From positions 1 to 64,000 of the forward strand of contig NZ_JFZB01000009.1 of NCBI RefSeq assembly GCF_000740785.1: 64,000 nt of DNA, in the 5' to 3' direction. Both the position numbers and the translations under genes were made by a program. The notes below the pieces were generated by a model. It saw only the letters and a program-made list of their open reading frames with translations. It ran no database searches and was not told the DNA's origin. The stretch comes from Paenirhodobacter enshiensis (GTDB lineage Bacteria > Pseudomonadota > Alphaproteobacteria > Rhodobacterales > Rhodobacteraceae). This document shows positions 1 to 9,522 of this stretch, in pieces. Numbering within the stretch: position 1 is the stretch's first letter; each line of letters starts with the position of its first letter.

Positions 1-1
1 T

Positions 2-265
2 TCGAAACGCGTCGCGACAGGCGAGCCGAACTGCGCGATCGGGCGCCATGTCGAGTTTGCCTTCCCCAGCCAGCCCCGCGATGCGGAAGGCTTCGGGGAC
101 CACGCCGTCGCGGTGCTCAGATCGTGCGCTTCGCAGCTAACTTCCGTGGGCTGTCGGCGGTGTCCCGTGCCCCGACCGACCGCTTTTCGCCCCGTGTATT
201 CGACAGCCTGTGTCCCGGAGGGAGGCCGAAGCCAAAACGGCGCGCCGCGGCACCTGGGCGAGTGA
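2..265 (+). pseudogene. Possible 3' remnant of a truncated gene at the window edge
   Basis: This frame is open from the left edge to a TGA at 263-265. Its first 40 or so codons have the very high G+C at third positions typical of this genome, which suggests real coding sequence. The bias fades after about base 120, where the text no longer looks coding. I recognise no family. It may be the tail of a gene cut by the window edge and then frameshifted, or debris next to the tRNA-Val 3' end. A second frame is also open here, so coding status is uncertain. The rest of bases 1-359 holds nothing else I can support. Confidence 0.2.
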
Positions 266-359
266 GTTCGAGATGCCGTGGAAGTGGCGCAAGAACTTCC
301 CATCAGGTTCGATGGACCTGGGGGAAACTTGGAAAAACGTCATAAGCTATTGATTTATA

Positions 360-435
360 TGGTGGGTGATGAGGGACTCGAACCCCCGACATTCTCGGTG
401 TAAACGAGACGCTCTACCAACTGAGCTAATCACCC
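360..435 (-). tRNA. tRNA-Val (anticodon TAC)
   Basis: Read on the minus strand this is a complete 76-nt cloverleaf with an encoded CCA end (bases 362-360). The seven-base acceptor stem GGGTGAT pairs with ATCACCC. The anticodon arm is TCTCG-TTTACAC-CGAGA, giving anticodon TAC (valine, GUA codons), and the T arm carries GGTTCGAGTCC. Its 3' end faces the degenerate sequence at the left edge of the window. Confidence 0.97.
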
Positions 436-570
436 GCCATTCCCGCCCCTCTGGAGAGCGGACGGTCAAGTGTTTCTAGCGACTCGGATCGGGGATTTGA
501 AGCCCCGGATTTGCGGCCCGTTTCACGCCGGGCAGCACCCGCTGTCCCGTGCCGGTTGCCGGGGCGCGTG

Positions 571-1176
571 TCAGTGTTCGATGCCGATGAGACGGTGCAG
601 TTTCGGCAAAACGGTTTCGATCGGCTCCTGATAGGCGATCTTCTCCACGAAGCGGCCGTCGCTGTCGAACAGCATGACCGAAGCGGTGTGATCCATCGTG
701 TAATCGCTGCCCTGTCCCGGGACCTTGCGTGCATAGATCCGGAACGCCGCGATGGCTTTGTCGATCTCGGGGCGGGGGCCGGTCACGCCGATCACCCCGT
801 CGGTCCAGGACAGGTAGTCGCGCAGCATCGGCAGGGTGTCGCGCTCGGGGTCGACGGTGACGAAGAAGATCCGCAGCTGCGAGGCCGCGCTGTCGAGGTC
901 GCGTTGCCAGCCTGCCACGTCGCCAAGCGTCGTCGGGCAGACATCGGGGCAATGAGTATAGCCGAAGAACACCGCCGAGGGCCTGCCGTGCAGTGTGGCC
1001 TCGGTGAACGGCGTGCCGTCGGTCGCCTGAAGCGCATAGTCGCCCTGACCGAGGTCCGGCCCGCCTTCGGGGCCGCGCAGCGCGACCCAGACCATGGCCG
1101 CGAGCGCCGCGATCGTCACGCCGAGTGCCGCAAGCTGCACCTTCCGCAAGGATGTGTCGCGCTTGTTCCGTGCCAT
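571..1176 (-). CDS. senC: SCO1/SenC-family copper chaperone
   Basis: A 201-residue thioredoxin-fold protein of the SCO1/SenC/PrrC family, which carries copper to the CuA site of cytochrome oxidase and acts as a thiol reductant. A basic N-terminus precedes one membrane segment at about residues 15-33, which anchors the domain on the periplasmic side. The copper-binding CxxxC is Cys76 and Cys80 (CPDVC), and the partner His lies in the DHTASVML segment near residue 163. Length is normal for the family. It lies downstream of argB on the same strand, but a terminator-like hairpin at 1267-1303 separates the two, so it probably has its own promoter. Confidence 0.92.
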   Translation of the reverse strand: MARNKRDTSLRKVQLAALGVTIAALAAMVWVALRGPEGGPDLGQGDYALQATDGTPFTEATLHGRPSAVFFGYTHCPDVCPTTLGDVAGWQRDLDSAASQLRIFFVTVDPERDTLPMLRDYLSWTDGVIGVTGPRPEIDKAIAAFRIYARKVPGQGSDYTMDHTASVMLFDSDGRFVEKIAYQEPIETVLPKLHRLIGIEH

Positions 1177-1266
1177 GCTGTTAGTCCTCGTCGTCGCCGT
1201 GCGCCCCTGTATCGCCCCGAAGCGGGCCGGGGCACAACCCCCGGGGCGCGCCGGGCTTCCCGGACG

Positions 1267-1303
1267 AAAACGCCGGCGCCCGCGCTGTCGCGGACCCCGG
1301 CGT
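1267..1303 (-). terminator. Terminator-like hairpin downstream of argB
   Basis: ACGCCGG (1270-1276) pairs with CCGGCGT (1297-1303), and an inner stem CCGCG/CGCGG forms within. On the minus strand the hairpin is followed by a short T run. It lies 21 bases past the argB stop. Confidence 0.6.
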
Positions 1304-1323
1304 CTGCCCCGGTGCCGGAGCGC

Positions 1324-2217
1324 TCAGCGCGTGTGCGGCTTCACCCGCGGCGCAGTCGAGCGAATCATCGAACCCGCACCATGTTCGGTGAACAGTTCGA
1401 GCAGGCACGCGTTCGGCACCCGCCCGTCGAGGATCACAACCGCCCGCACGCCCTCGCGCACCGCCTTCAGAGCGGTTTCCACCTTGGGGATCATGCCGCC
1501 CGAGATCGTGCCGTCCTCGATCAGCACGGCGACCTGCTCGGGAGACATCTGGGTGATGACGTCTCCCGCCTTGTCCTTGACGCCGGCGACATCGGTCAAA
1601 AGCAGCAGCCGGTCGGCCTGCAGAGCGCCCGCGATGGCGCCCGCCGCGGTATCGCCGTTGACGTTGAAGGTCTCGTTGTCCTCGGTGCCGGTGGCGACGG
1701 GGGCGATGACGGGGATGATGCCCGCCTCGTTCAGATCGCGGATCACCTGAACGTTCATCTCGACCGGGCGACCGACGAAGCCCAGCTCGGGATCGTCGTG
1801 CTCGCACACCATCAGATCGTCATCCTTGCCCGAGATGCCGACCGCGCGCCCGCCCTGATCGTTGATCGCCTGCACGATGCGCTTGTTGACGAGCCCCGAG
1901 AGGATCATCTCGACCACCTCGACGGTGGCCTTGTCGGTGACGCGCTTGCCGCGGATGAACTCCGACTTGATGCCGAGCTTGGTCAGCATCTCGTTGATCA
2001 TCGGGCCGCCGCCGTGAACGATGACCGGGTGCATTCCCACCTGCTTCATCAGCACGACGTCGCGGGCGAAATCGGCCATCGCCTCGTCGTCGCCCATGGC
2101 GTTGCCGCCGAACTTGACCACGACGGTGGCGCCGCTGTAGCGCTGCAGATAGGGAAGGGCCTCGGACAGCGTCCGGGCGGTGGTGATCCAGTCACGATCC
2201 ATGGGTTGCTTTCTCAT
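1324..2217 (-). CDS. argB: Acetylglutamate kinase
   Basis: This 297-residue amino-acid kinase phosphorylates N-acetyl-L-glutamate, the second step of arginine synthesis. The N-terminal phosphate loop [11 protein letters not shown], the VIVHGGGP motif and the GGMIPKV segment near the C-terminus are all present, and the length fits. I chose the ATG at 2217 because GGGGAA lies about six bases upstream of it. A second in-frame ATG at 2202 (MDRDW) would remove five residues and cannot be excluded. The gene is divergent from the short-chain dehydrogenase, with 135 bases between the starts. Much longer readings of this frame extend through the dehydrogenase and are artefacts. Confidence 0.96.
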   Translation of the reverse strand: MRKQPMDRDWITTARTLSEALPYLQRYSGATVVVKFGGNAMGDDEAMADFARDVVLMKQVGMHPVIVHGGGPMINEMLTKLGIKSEFIRGKRVTDKATVEVVEMILSGLVNKRIVQAINDQGGRAVGISGKDDDLMVCEHDDPELGFVGRPVEMNVQVIRDLNEAGIIPVIAPVATGTEDNETFNVNGDTAAGAIAGALQADRLLLLTDVAGVKDKAGDVITQMSPEQVAVLIEDGTISGGMIPKVETALKAVREGVRAVVILDGRVPNACLLELFTEHGAGSMIRSTAPRVKPHTR

Positions 2218-2352
2218 GCGTTTTTCCCCGGAAACCTCGGGCTTCTTGTTACGGCCAAAGCGGAGGTATGCCAAGGGTATTGCCAATCGCGCGCGCAGGC
2301 CTACGTTGCGCGTTCTGGAAGGCGTGCGCGCCTTGAACCGACGGAGGGTCTG

Positions 2353-3081
2353 ATGGACGATCGCAAGGTGCTCTTGCTGACGGGGGCAAGCCGGGGGATC
2401 GGCCATGCGACGGTGAAGCGCTTCGACCGCGAGGGCTGGCGTATCCTGACCTGTTCGCGCCAGGCGTTCGATCCGCGCTGCCCCTGGATGGGTGCCGAGA
2501 ATCACATCCAGATTGATCTGTCGGACCCCGCGGCGACGGCTGCGGCGCTCGAGGACATTCGCGGCCGGCTGGACGGCCGGCTTGACGCGCTGGTGAACAA
2601 CGCGGGAATTTCGCCCAAGGGAGTGGGCGGGGCGCGGCTCAATTCGATCGAGACCGCGCATTCCACCTGGACTACGGTGTTCAACGTCAACTTCTTCGCG
2701 CCGATCTGGCTGGCGGGCGGGCTGAAGGACGAACTCTCGGCGGCGAAGGGGGCGGTGGTCAACGTCACCTCGATCGCGGGCTCGCGGGTGCATCCGTTCG
2801 CCGGCGCGGCCTATGCGACCTCGAAAGCGGCGCTGAAGGCGCTGACGCGCGAGATGGCCCATGATTTCGGCCCGCTCGGCGTTCGGGTGAACGCCATCGC
2901 GCCCGGCGAGATCGACACCTCGATCCTCAGCCCCGGAACGGAGAAACTGGCGGCCGCGCTGCCGCTGCGCCGGCTCGGCGAACCCGAGGAAGTGGCCGAG
3001 GTGATCTGGTTCCTGTGCACAGCCGCGTCGAGCTACGTTTCGGGCACCGAGATCGAGGTGAACGGCGGCCAGCACGTCTGA
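2353..3081 (+). CDS. Short-chain dehydrogenase/reductase (SDR)
   Basis: A 242-residue classical SDR with a Rossmann fold. TGASRGIG near residue 11 is the NAD(P)-binding glycine motif, NNAG is near residue 85, the catalytic Ser lies in NVTSIAGS, and the YxxxK pair is in YATSK. The C-terminal segment [12 protein letters not shown] is typical of the FabG-like branch. The ATG at 2353 follows ACGGAGG by a few bases, which decides the start. The substrate cannot be inferred from sequence or neighbours. It is divergent from argB and convergent with the following hydrolase. A role as a housekeeping fatty-acid FabG is less likely, because the gene is not in a fab cluster. Confidence 0.9.
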   Translation: MDDRKVLLLTGASRGIGHATVKRFDREGWRILTCSRQAFDPRCPWMGAENHIQIDLSDPAATAAALEDIRGRLDGRLDALVNNAGISPKGVGGARLNSIETAHSTWTTVFNVNFFAPIWLAGGLKDELSAAKGAVVNVTSIAGSRVHPFAGAAYATSKAALKALTREMAHDFGPLGVRVNAIAPGEIDTSILSPGTEKLAAALPLRRLGEPEEVAEVIWFLCTAASSYVSGTEIEVNGGQHV

Positions 3082-3108
3082 TCCGGCGCGCCGGAATTCG
3101 TCCGGGTC

Positions 3109-3798
3109 TCAGCGCCCGAGAAGCCTCGCCAGCGCGCCCGAGACCACTTCGGGGGCCTCGATCGGCGTCATATGGGCGGCGTGGTTGGCAATGACCAGCC
3201 GGGCGGTGGGGATCAGCGCCGCCATCTCGCGGTGCAGCTGCGGCGGGGTCAGCAGATCGTGCGCCCCGCACAGCACCAGCGTGGGCACCGTGACCGTCTT
3301 CAGCATCTCTCGGTTGTCGGGACGGTGCAGACGGCTTTGCCGGATGAACACTTCGGGCCCGAGGCGGGTCGTCATGGCGCGCACCCGGTCGGTCATCGTG
3401 GCGTCGGTGCGGTGTTCTGGCGCGAAATAGCGTGCGATCAGCTTTTCGCCGAAGCCGTGGAACCTGCCCGCGTTGTGGGCAAGCGCGATCAGATTGCTCC
3501 GCTCCTCGGCGCGGCCGGGGCTGTCGGGCAGCATCGTCGTGTCCAGAAGCGCCAGATGCGACACCCGCTCGGGCGCGATCCGCATCACTGTCTGCGCGAC
3601 GATTCCGCCTAGCGAGAACCCCGCCAGCGCAAAGCGCGCGCCTCCGGCATCGAGAACCGCCTCCGCCAGCGCCCCGAGCGTCTCGCCCCGGGTGATGTCG
3701 GCCACGACCGGCGTGCACAACCCCGCCAGCGCCGCGATCTGATCGCGCCACAGATCGGCATCGTTGAGCAGCCCCGGAACCAGAACCAGCCGCGTCAT
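3109..3798 (-). CDS. Alpha/beta-hydrolase fold protein
   Basis: A 229-residue alpha/beta hydrolase. The nucleophile elbow is GFSLGG (Ser as nucleophile), the acid lies in LCGAHDLLTP, and the catalytic His is in NHAAHM near the C-terminus, so the full triad is present. MTRLVLVPGLLN with an oxyanion-hole-like turn begins the fold, which supports the ATG at 3798, although no strong ribosome-binding site is visible. The family includes esterases and lactonases such as pimeloyl-ester or enol-lactone hydrolases, and the substrate is unknown. It is divergent from the endolysin-holin pair across a 273-base gap that contains a strong palindrome. Confidence 0.82.
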   Translation of the reverse strand: MTRLVLVPGLLNDADLWRDQIAALAGLCTPVVADITRGETLGALAEAVLDAGGARFALAGFSLGGIVAQTVMRIAPERVSHLALLDTTMLPDSPGRAEERSNLIALAHNAGRFHGFGEKLIARYFAPEHRTDATMTDRVRAMTTRLGPEVFIRQSRLHRPDNREMLKTVTVPTLVLCGAHDLLTPPQLHREMAALIPTARLVIANHAAHMTPIEAPEVVSGALARLLGR

Positions 3799-3906
3799 GC
3801 CGAAGCTGTGCCCAGGGTGCGTCTTCCGGATCTGACGGGCGTGTTCATCGGTTTTCCCTCGGGGATCCGCCCGCGTCTGACCGGGCTGCGACCGGCTGTC
3901 TAGGTC

Positions 3907-3927
3907 ATTGGCCAGAATCTGTCCAAT
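3907..3927. promoter_or_regulatory. 21-bp near-perfect palindrome, candidate operator
   Basis: The half-sites ATTGGCCAGA (3907-3916) and TCTGTCCAAT (3918-3927) flank a single central A, and nine of ten pairs match. It lies between the divergent hydrolase (start 3798) and the endolysin (start 4072), so it could control either one. It is not the alphaproteobacterial LexA motif (GAAC-N7-GAAC). The cognate regulator is unknown. Confidence 0.6.
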
Positions 3928-4071
3928 ATATGAATCCGGCGTTTGTCGGTTTCCGGGCGTGCCGAATACGCCCTGACCCCCGCGACCGTTGCCGCAGCGC
4001 ACGCTGCCCTCGGGCCGCATTTACCCGTCTGGGGAAAAGTCCTCGCATCTTTGCATGGGGAATTTTCTGAC

Positions 4072-4788
4072 ATGACCGTGGATCTGACGCGGGGCGAGAC
4101 GGGGCGGGTGCTCTCGGTCGCTGCCGAAGCGGGGCTGAGCGCGCCGCAAACCGCCTATGTGCTGGCAACAGCCTGCTGGGAGACGGCCGGCACGATGCGG
4201 CCGGTGCGCGAGGCCTTCTATCTCGGCGCGCGGGCCGGGGCTTATCGCGACGGGCTGCGCTATGCGCCGTGGTATGGGCGCGGCTTCGTGCAGCTGACCT
4301 GGCGGGCCAATTACCTGCGCGCGGGCGAGGCGCTCGGCGTCGATCTGCTGGCGGATCCCGACCGTGCGCTCGAACCGGACATCGCGGCCCGGGTGCTGGT
4401 GCGGGGCATGACCGAGGGCTGGTTCACCGGTCGGCGCCTCGGGCAGTTCATCTCGGCCGGGGGAAGCGATTTCACCGAGGCGCGGCGGATCGTCAACGGC
4501 CTCGACTGCGCCGACCGGATCGCCGCGCTCGCCGACGATTACGAAGCTGCGCTGACGCCCCTCGACACCGCGCTGCTGCGGCGCGGGATGCAAGGGGCGC
4601 CGGTTGCGCGGCTGCAACGCGCGCTGGCCCGGGGCCTCGGGCAGGCGCTGACGGACGATGGCCGGTTCGGGACCCTGACCGAAGCCGCGCTGCGCGCCTT
4701 CCAGCGTGCCCGCGGCCTGACCGAAGACGGCATCGCCGGCCCGCTCAGCTGGGCCATGCTCATCACCGAAGAGGAGATTCCGGAATGA
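4072..4788 (+). CDS. Phage/GTA-type endolysin (GH19-like muramidase plus peptidoglycan-binding domain)
   Basis: A 238-residue cell-wall hydrolase. Residues about 1-150 resemble the phage glycoside hydrolase 19 / lysozyme-like fold, with ACWETAGTM carrying the likely catalytic Glu and GRGFVQLTWRANY the substrate cleft. Residues about 165-235 form a PG_binding_1 domain (GAPVARLQRAL, then DGRFGTLTEAALRAFQ). I start at 4072 because the domain begins directly after it; an earlier in-frame ATG at 3943 would cross the promoter region. There is no signal peptide, as expected for a holin-dependent endolysin. It overlaps the next gene by four bases (ATGA). No other phage genes surround it. Off-cluster endolysin-holin pairs serve the Rhodobacter capsulatus gene transfer agent, and I infer a similar role. 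Confidence 0.82.
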   Translation: MTVDLTRGETGRVLSVAAEAGLSAPQTAYVLATACWETAGTMRPVREAFYLGARAGAYRDGLRYAPWYGRGFVQLTWRANYLRAGEALGVDLLADPDRALEPDIAARVLVRGMTEGWFTGRRLGQFISAGGSDFTEARRIVNGLDCADRIAALADDYEAALTPLDTALLRRGMQGAPVARLQRALARGLGQALTDDGRFGTLTEAALRAFQRARGLTEDGIAGPLSWAMLITEEEIPE

Positions 4789-4994
4789 CGCTCAATCCCG
4801 CCATCGTGCGCAATATCCTGCGCTATCTCGCCGGCGCGCTGGTCGCGCGCGGGCTGCTCGGCGCCGACACCGGCGCGGCGCTCGCCACCGATCCGGCGCT
4901 GCTCGAGGCGGTGACCGTCGCCGCCGGGCTCGTGCTCGGCACGGCGACCGAGATCGCCTATGCCATCGCCCGGCGCCTCGGCTGGCGCACCTGA
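4785..4994 (+). CDS. Small holin-like membrane protein (Pam3-gp28 type)
   Basis: A 69-residue protein translationally coupled to the endolysin through an ATGA overlap. It starts with NPAIVRNILRYLAGALVARG, followed by a second hydrophobic stretch (about residues 38-58) and a basic C-terminus ending in ARRLGWRT. This layout matches my memory of the small putative holins called Pam3-gp28 in Rhodobacterales phages and genomes. A holin would permeabilise the inner membrane so that the endolysin can leave the cytoplasm. The assignment rests on size, topology and position next to the endolysin. Confidence 0.72.
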   Translation: MTLNPAIVRNILRYLAGALVARGLLGADTGAALATDPALLEAVTVAAGLVLGTATEIAYAIARRLGWRT

Positions 4995-5001
4995 GACGCG
5001 C

Positions 5002-5217
5002 CTACCCCCTGGGCTGCAGCGATGCCTTCAGCGCCTCCAGCGCGGCGATGGTCTCGTCATAGGACGTCAGCGATTTCGGATGATCGGCGCGCACCCGGGT
5101 GTAGAAGTCGATCCAGCCATCGAGTTCGCCGATCGGATAGTCGTTCGACCAGGCGCCGCGCCGGATGCGGAACCGGGTGCCATCGTCGATCAGCTCTGCG
5201 GTGCAATGTTCAAGCAT
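5002..5217 (-). CDS. Small conserved-looking hypothetical protein
   Basis: A 71-residue soluble protein beginning MLEHCTAELIDD. It has a basic central strand (RFRIRRGAWSNDY) and a helical C-terminal half (YDETIAALEALKASLQ). I recognise no family. Third-position G+C is high in this frame, which supports coding. An in-frame ATG at 5268 would add 17 residues, and I prefer 5217 because the added residues look less structured. Its stop lies only seven bases from the holin stop on the other strand, so the two genes converge. A strong minus-strand terminator lies upstream, so it must have its own promoter. Confidence 0.55.
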   Translation of the reverse strand: MLEHCTAELIDDGTRFRIRRGAWSNDYPIGELDGWIDFYTRVRADHPKSLTSYDETIAALEALKASLQPRG

Positions 5218-5289
5218 GGCCGATATATGCGGCGCGCCGTCCGGCACGGCAAGCCCGGAAACCGGCATCCATGAAAGCTGACGCCGGTG

Positions 5290-5319
5290 AAAAAAGGGGC
5301 AGGCCGCGCGGCCTGCCCC
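5290..5319 (-). terminator. Strong Rho-independent terminator of the CoA-transferase gene
   Basis: A perfect ten-pair stem, GGGGCAGGCC (5296-5305) with GGCCTGCCCC (5310-5319), closes a GCGC loop. On the minus strand it is followed by six T residues (bases 5295-5290). It ends transcripts coming from 6938-5412. Confidence 0.88.
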
Positions 5320-5322
5320 TCC

Positions 5323-5388
5323 TTTCATCTTTCCTCAAATATCCCGGGGGGAGCTGCGGCCGCGCCGCAGCGGGGGGCAGAGCCCCCC
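5323..5388 (+). repeat. Dispersed intergenic repeat, copy 1
   Basis: The core AAATATCCCGGGGG is at 5337-5350, preceded by CTTTC and CTTTCC boxes. A variable hairpin GCTGCGGC/GCCGCAGC (5353-5371) follows, and then the conserved hairpin GGGGGGC-AGA-GCCCCCC (5372-5388). It lies just past the stop of the CoA transferase. Confidence 0.85.
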
Positions 5389-5411
5389 GACACCCTTGGG
5401 CCAGGTGCCGC

Positions 5412-6971
<1,560 letters not shown>

Positions 6972-7063
6972 TTACTCAAGATACAGGGCGGCGTGCAGCT
7001 TGTCTGCACCCCGTCTCGTATCCCGTGCGCGCGACAGGCAATCACGGCCATGACGTTTTGTCT

Positions 7064-7101
7064 ATGTGTTCCATGGTATGCAATGTGTTCCGTGGTATGC
7101 A
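7064..7101. promoter_or_regulatory. Tandem 19-bp repeats, candidate operator of the CoA-transferase gene
   Basis: ATGTGTTCCATGGTATGCA (7064-7082) is followed immediately by ATGTGTTCCGTGGTATGCA (7083-7101), one base different. A further TTGCATGG follows. The array lies between the divergent CoA transferase (start 6938) and the DMT transporter (start 7191). The TGGTATGCA part resembles GntR-type half-sites, which is inference only. Confidence 0.55.
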
Positions 7102-7190
7102 ATTGTTGCATGGCTCATCCATCGTGACGCAAGGCTTGCAGCCCCGGGCGATCTGCATCAAACCGCCCTTGACACAAAAAAGGACCGGCC

Positions 7191-8156
7191 ATGACCCAGA
7201 GCGCAGACCCAGCCCCGGACACTCAGGCGCCGGATAGGCCATCGCCGGAGACGAAGCCGCGGGCGCCGCTTTGGCTGGCGGTCGCGGTGCTGGCGCTGCC
7301 GCCGTTGTTCTGGGCGGGGAATTTCATCGTCGGCCGGGCGGTGCGCGATGACATCTCGCCGGTGATGCTGTCGTTCCTGCGCTCTGTCTTGGCGTTCGTG
7401 GTGCTGCTGCCTTTCGCCTGGAAACATGTGCGCGCGCAGGCCGACTGGTATCGGGCGCATTGGGTGCGGGTCGTGCTGGTGGGCTTTTGCGGCGTGACGA
7501 TGTTCAACACCGTGGTCTATTACGGGCTGCATTACACCACCGCGACCAATGGCGTTCTGATGAACTCGACGATCCCGATGTGGATCCTGATCTTCGGAGC
7601 GATCTTCTGGGGCCGGCCGATCCGCGGGGTGCAGGTTCTGGGGCTGGCGATTTCGACGGTGGGGGTGGCGACGATCATCCTGCAAGGCGATCTGGGGCGG
7701 CTTCTGGCGCTGCAATTCGCGCCGGGCGATCCGATCATCCTGATCGCGATGATCGGCTGGGGGTTCTATACGCTCGGACTGTCGACGATCCCGGCGCAGA
7801 TCAACCGGCTCGGGCTGCTGCTGGTGCATCTGGGGCTGGCGGTGGTGACGTTGCTGCCGCTTCTGGTGCTGAGCCGCGGGCAGGGGCCGGGGCTGCATCT
7901 GACGCCCGCCTCGGTCGCGGCGGTGCTTTATGTGGGCATCGTCGCTTCGCTGATCGCGCTGATTCTGTTCATGCGCGCGGTCGGCACGGTCGGGCCGGCG
8001 CTGGCGGGGCAGGCGATCCATCTGATGCCGCTTTACGGCGCGATCCTCAGCGCGGTGTTCCTGGGCGAGACACTTCATCCCTATCACGGCGCAGGCATCG
8101 CGGCGATTCTCGTGGGCATCGTCGTCGCCAGCCGGGGCCGCCCGAAGACCGCCTGA
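7191..8156 (+). CDS. EamA/DMT-family transporter
   Basis: A 321-residue inner-membrane protein with ten hydrophobic helices arranged as two EamA repeats (about residues 30-155 and 175-310), the layout of drug/metabolite exporters. An acidic, proline-rich N-terminal tail of about 28 residues precedes the first helix. [13 protein letters not shown] opens repeat one and [20 protein letters not shown] closes repeat two, both typical. The ATG at 7191 follows AAAAGGACC. Family members export amino acids, nucleosides or metabolites, and the substrate is unknown. The gene is divergent from the CoA transferase and shares its upstream region, which holds the tandem 19-bp repeats. Confidence 0.88.
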   Translation: MTQSADPAPDTQAPDRPSPETKPRAPLWLAVAVLALPPLFWAGNFIVGRAVRDDISPVMLSFLRSVLAFVVLLPFAWKHVRAQADWYRAHWVRVVLVGFCGVTMFNTVVYYGLHYTTATNGVLMNSTIPMWILIFGAIFWGRPIRGVQVLGLAISTVGVATIILQGDLGRLLALQFAPGDPIILIAMIGWGFYTLGLSTIPAQINRLGLLLVHLGLAVVTLLPLLVLSRGQGPGLHLTPASVAAVLYVGIVASLIALILFMRAVGTVGPALAGQAIHLMPLYGAILSAVFLGETLHPYHGAGIAAILVGIVVASRGRPKTA

Positions 8157-8193
8157 CCCCGGCCGCTCCGCCCGTGCGGAGTTCGGCGCCGCC

Positions 8194-8250
8194 AGGTTTG
8201 ACGGGGTCAGGTTTGACGGGGTCAGGTTTGACGGGGCCAGGTTTGACGGA
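8194..8250 (+). repeat. 15-bp tandem repeat, nearly four copies
   Basis: Units AGGTTTGACGGGGTC occur at 8194-8208 and 8209-8223. A variant ending GGCC follows at 8224-8238, and a 12-base partial copy at 8239-8250. The array sits in the 155-base gap between the DMT transporter and the monooxygenase. Confidence 0.9.
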
Positions 8251-8311
8251 TACGGCCTGCCGCCTAGATCGGGGGAAAGGGCCCGCCTGTCGGGCGCGGC
8301 TGAGGACGAAG

Positions 8312-9325
8312 ATGATGATTCCCTATTCCCTGCTCGACCTTTCCCCGATCCCCGAGGGCGGCACCGCAGCCGATGCGCTGCGCAACACCGTCGATCTCGC
8401 CCGCGCCGCCGAGGATCTGGGTTACAACCGCTACTGGCTGGCCGAGCATCACAATTCGACCGGCATCGCCTCGGCCGCGACGGCGGTGGTGATCTGCCAT
8501 GTGGCGAACCATACCCGCAAGATCCGCGTCGGCTCGGGCGGCATCATGCTGCCGAACCACTCGCCTTTGCAGGTGGCCGAGGCCTTCGGCACGCTTGAGA
8601 CGCTGTTTCCCGGCCGCATCGACCTCGGCCTCGGGCGCGCGCCCGGAACCGATCAGCTGACGGTGCGGGCGCTGCGCCGCAACCCGGCGCAGGCCGAGCA
8701 TTTCCCCGATGACGTGATCGAGCTGATGGGCTTTCTCGGCGACGGGGCGCCCGGTCAGCCGGTGCGCGCGGTGCCGGGGCAGGGCACGCATGTGCCGGTG
8801 TGGATGCTCGGCTCGTCGCTCTTCGGCGCGCAGCTCGCGGCTTATCTCGGGCTGCCTTACGCCTTCGCCTCGCATTTCGCACCCGACGATCTCGACGAGG
8901 CGATCGAGCTTTATCGTCACCGCTTCCGGCCGAGCCAGATCGCGGCGAACCCGATGCAGAAGCCGCGCTTCATGCTGGCGGTGAACCTGTTCGCCGCCGC
9001 AACGGATGCCGAGGCGCACCGGCTGCGCTCGTCGATGCTGCTCAATTTCGTCAATCTGCGCCGCGGCACGCCCGGCCCGCTGCCGGCGCCGGTCGACGAT
9101 CTCACCGCACACGCCAGCGCGCAGGAGCTTGCCCAGGCCGAGCGCGCGCTGCGTGTCGTGGCCGTCGGCACCCCGGCAAGCGTCGAGGTGCAGCTGCGCC
9201 GCTACATCGCCGCCTATCGCCCGGACGAGATCATCCTCACCGGCCATATCCACGACCCCGAAGCCCGCAAGCGCAGCTTCGCCATCGGCGCCGAGGTGAT
9301 GGGCCGGATCAACGCCGCGGGCTGA
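8312..9325 (+). CDS. Luciferase-like flavin-dependent monooxygenase
   Basis: A 337-residue protein of the bacterial luciferase-like superfamily (F420/FMN TIM barrel), in the group typified by E. coli YhbW. Diagnostic segments are [15 protein letters not shown] at the N-terminus, YWLAEHHN near residue 47, [14 protein letters not shown], and [10 protein letters not shown] near residue 107. These mark the branch often annotated as luciferase family oxidoreductase group 1. It probably uses reduced flavin and oxygen, and the substrate is unknown. Two ATG codons in tandem begin the frame, so the start could be 8312 or 8315. A 15-bp repeat array lies upstream and no operon partner is visible. Confidence 0.88.
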   Translation: MMIPYSLLDLSPIPEGGTAADALRNTVDLARAAEDLGYNRYWLAEHHNSTGIASAATAVVICHVANHTRKIRVGSGGIMLPNHSPLQVAEAFGTLETLFPGRIDLGLGRAPGTDQLTVRALRRNPAQAEHFPDDVIELMGFLGDGAPGQPVRAVPGQGTHVPVWMLGSSLFGAQLAAYLGLPYAFASHFAPDDLDEAIELYRHRFRPSQIAANPMQKPRFMLAVNLFAAATDAEAHRLRSSMLLNFVNLRRGTPGPLPAPVDDLTAHASAQELAQAERALRVVAVGTPASVEVQLRRYIAAYRPDEIILTGHIHDPEARKRSFAIGAEVMGRINAAG

Positions 9326-9522
9326 TCGGTCAGACGTTGGAGGTCAGACGTCGGGGGATCGTGCCCGGGCGGGGGGACTCGCCCGATGCGGCCTTGCAAT
9401 CCCCCGTCACTCGCGTATAAGCCCGCTCACTTCCGCATTCATCTGAACCGGCGGAGCCTCTCGTGGCGGGCGGCGGAAGTTTGCGCCCTCCTATGAAGCC
9501 GCCTCGTGAAACAGGAGCACAC

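Noticed and set aside
1324-3075. 583-codon minus-strand frame suggesting an ArgB fusion
   Set aside because: Only the C-terminal half matches acetylglutamate kinase, and the N-terminal half is antisense to the SDR and the intergenic region.
511-3081. Open reading frame of 856 codons on the plus strand across senC, argB and the SDR
   Set aside because: Its first two thirds run antisense to genes with clear family motifs; only the last 242 codons (from 2353) form a real SDR. High G+C removes stop codons in shadow frames.
4072-4994. Complete prophage
   Set aside because: No integrase, capsid, tail or replication genes flank the lysis pair, and both neighbours are ordinary genes.
8194-8250. CRISPR array
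   Set aside because: The units abut directly with no spacers and are 15 bases long; no cas gene is present.
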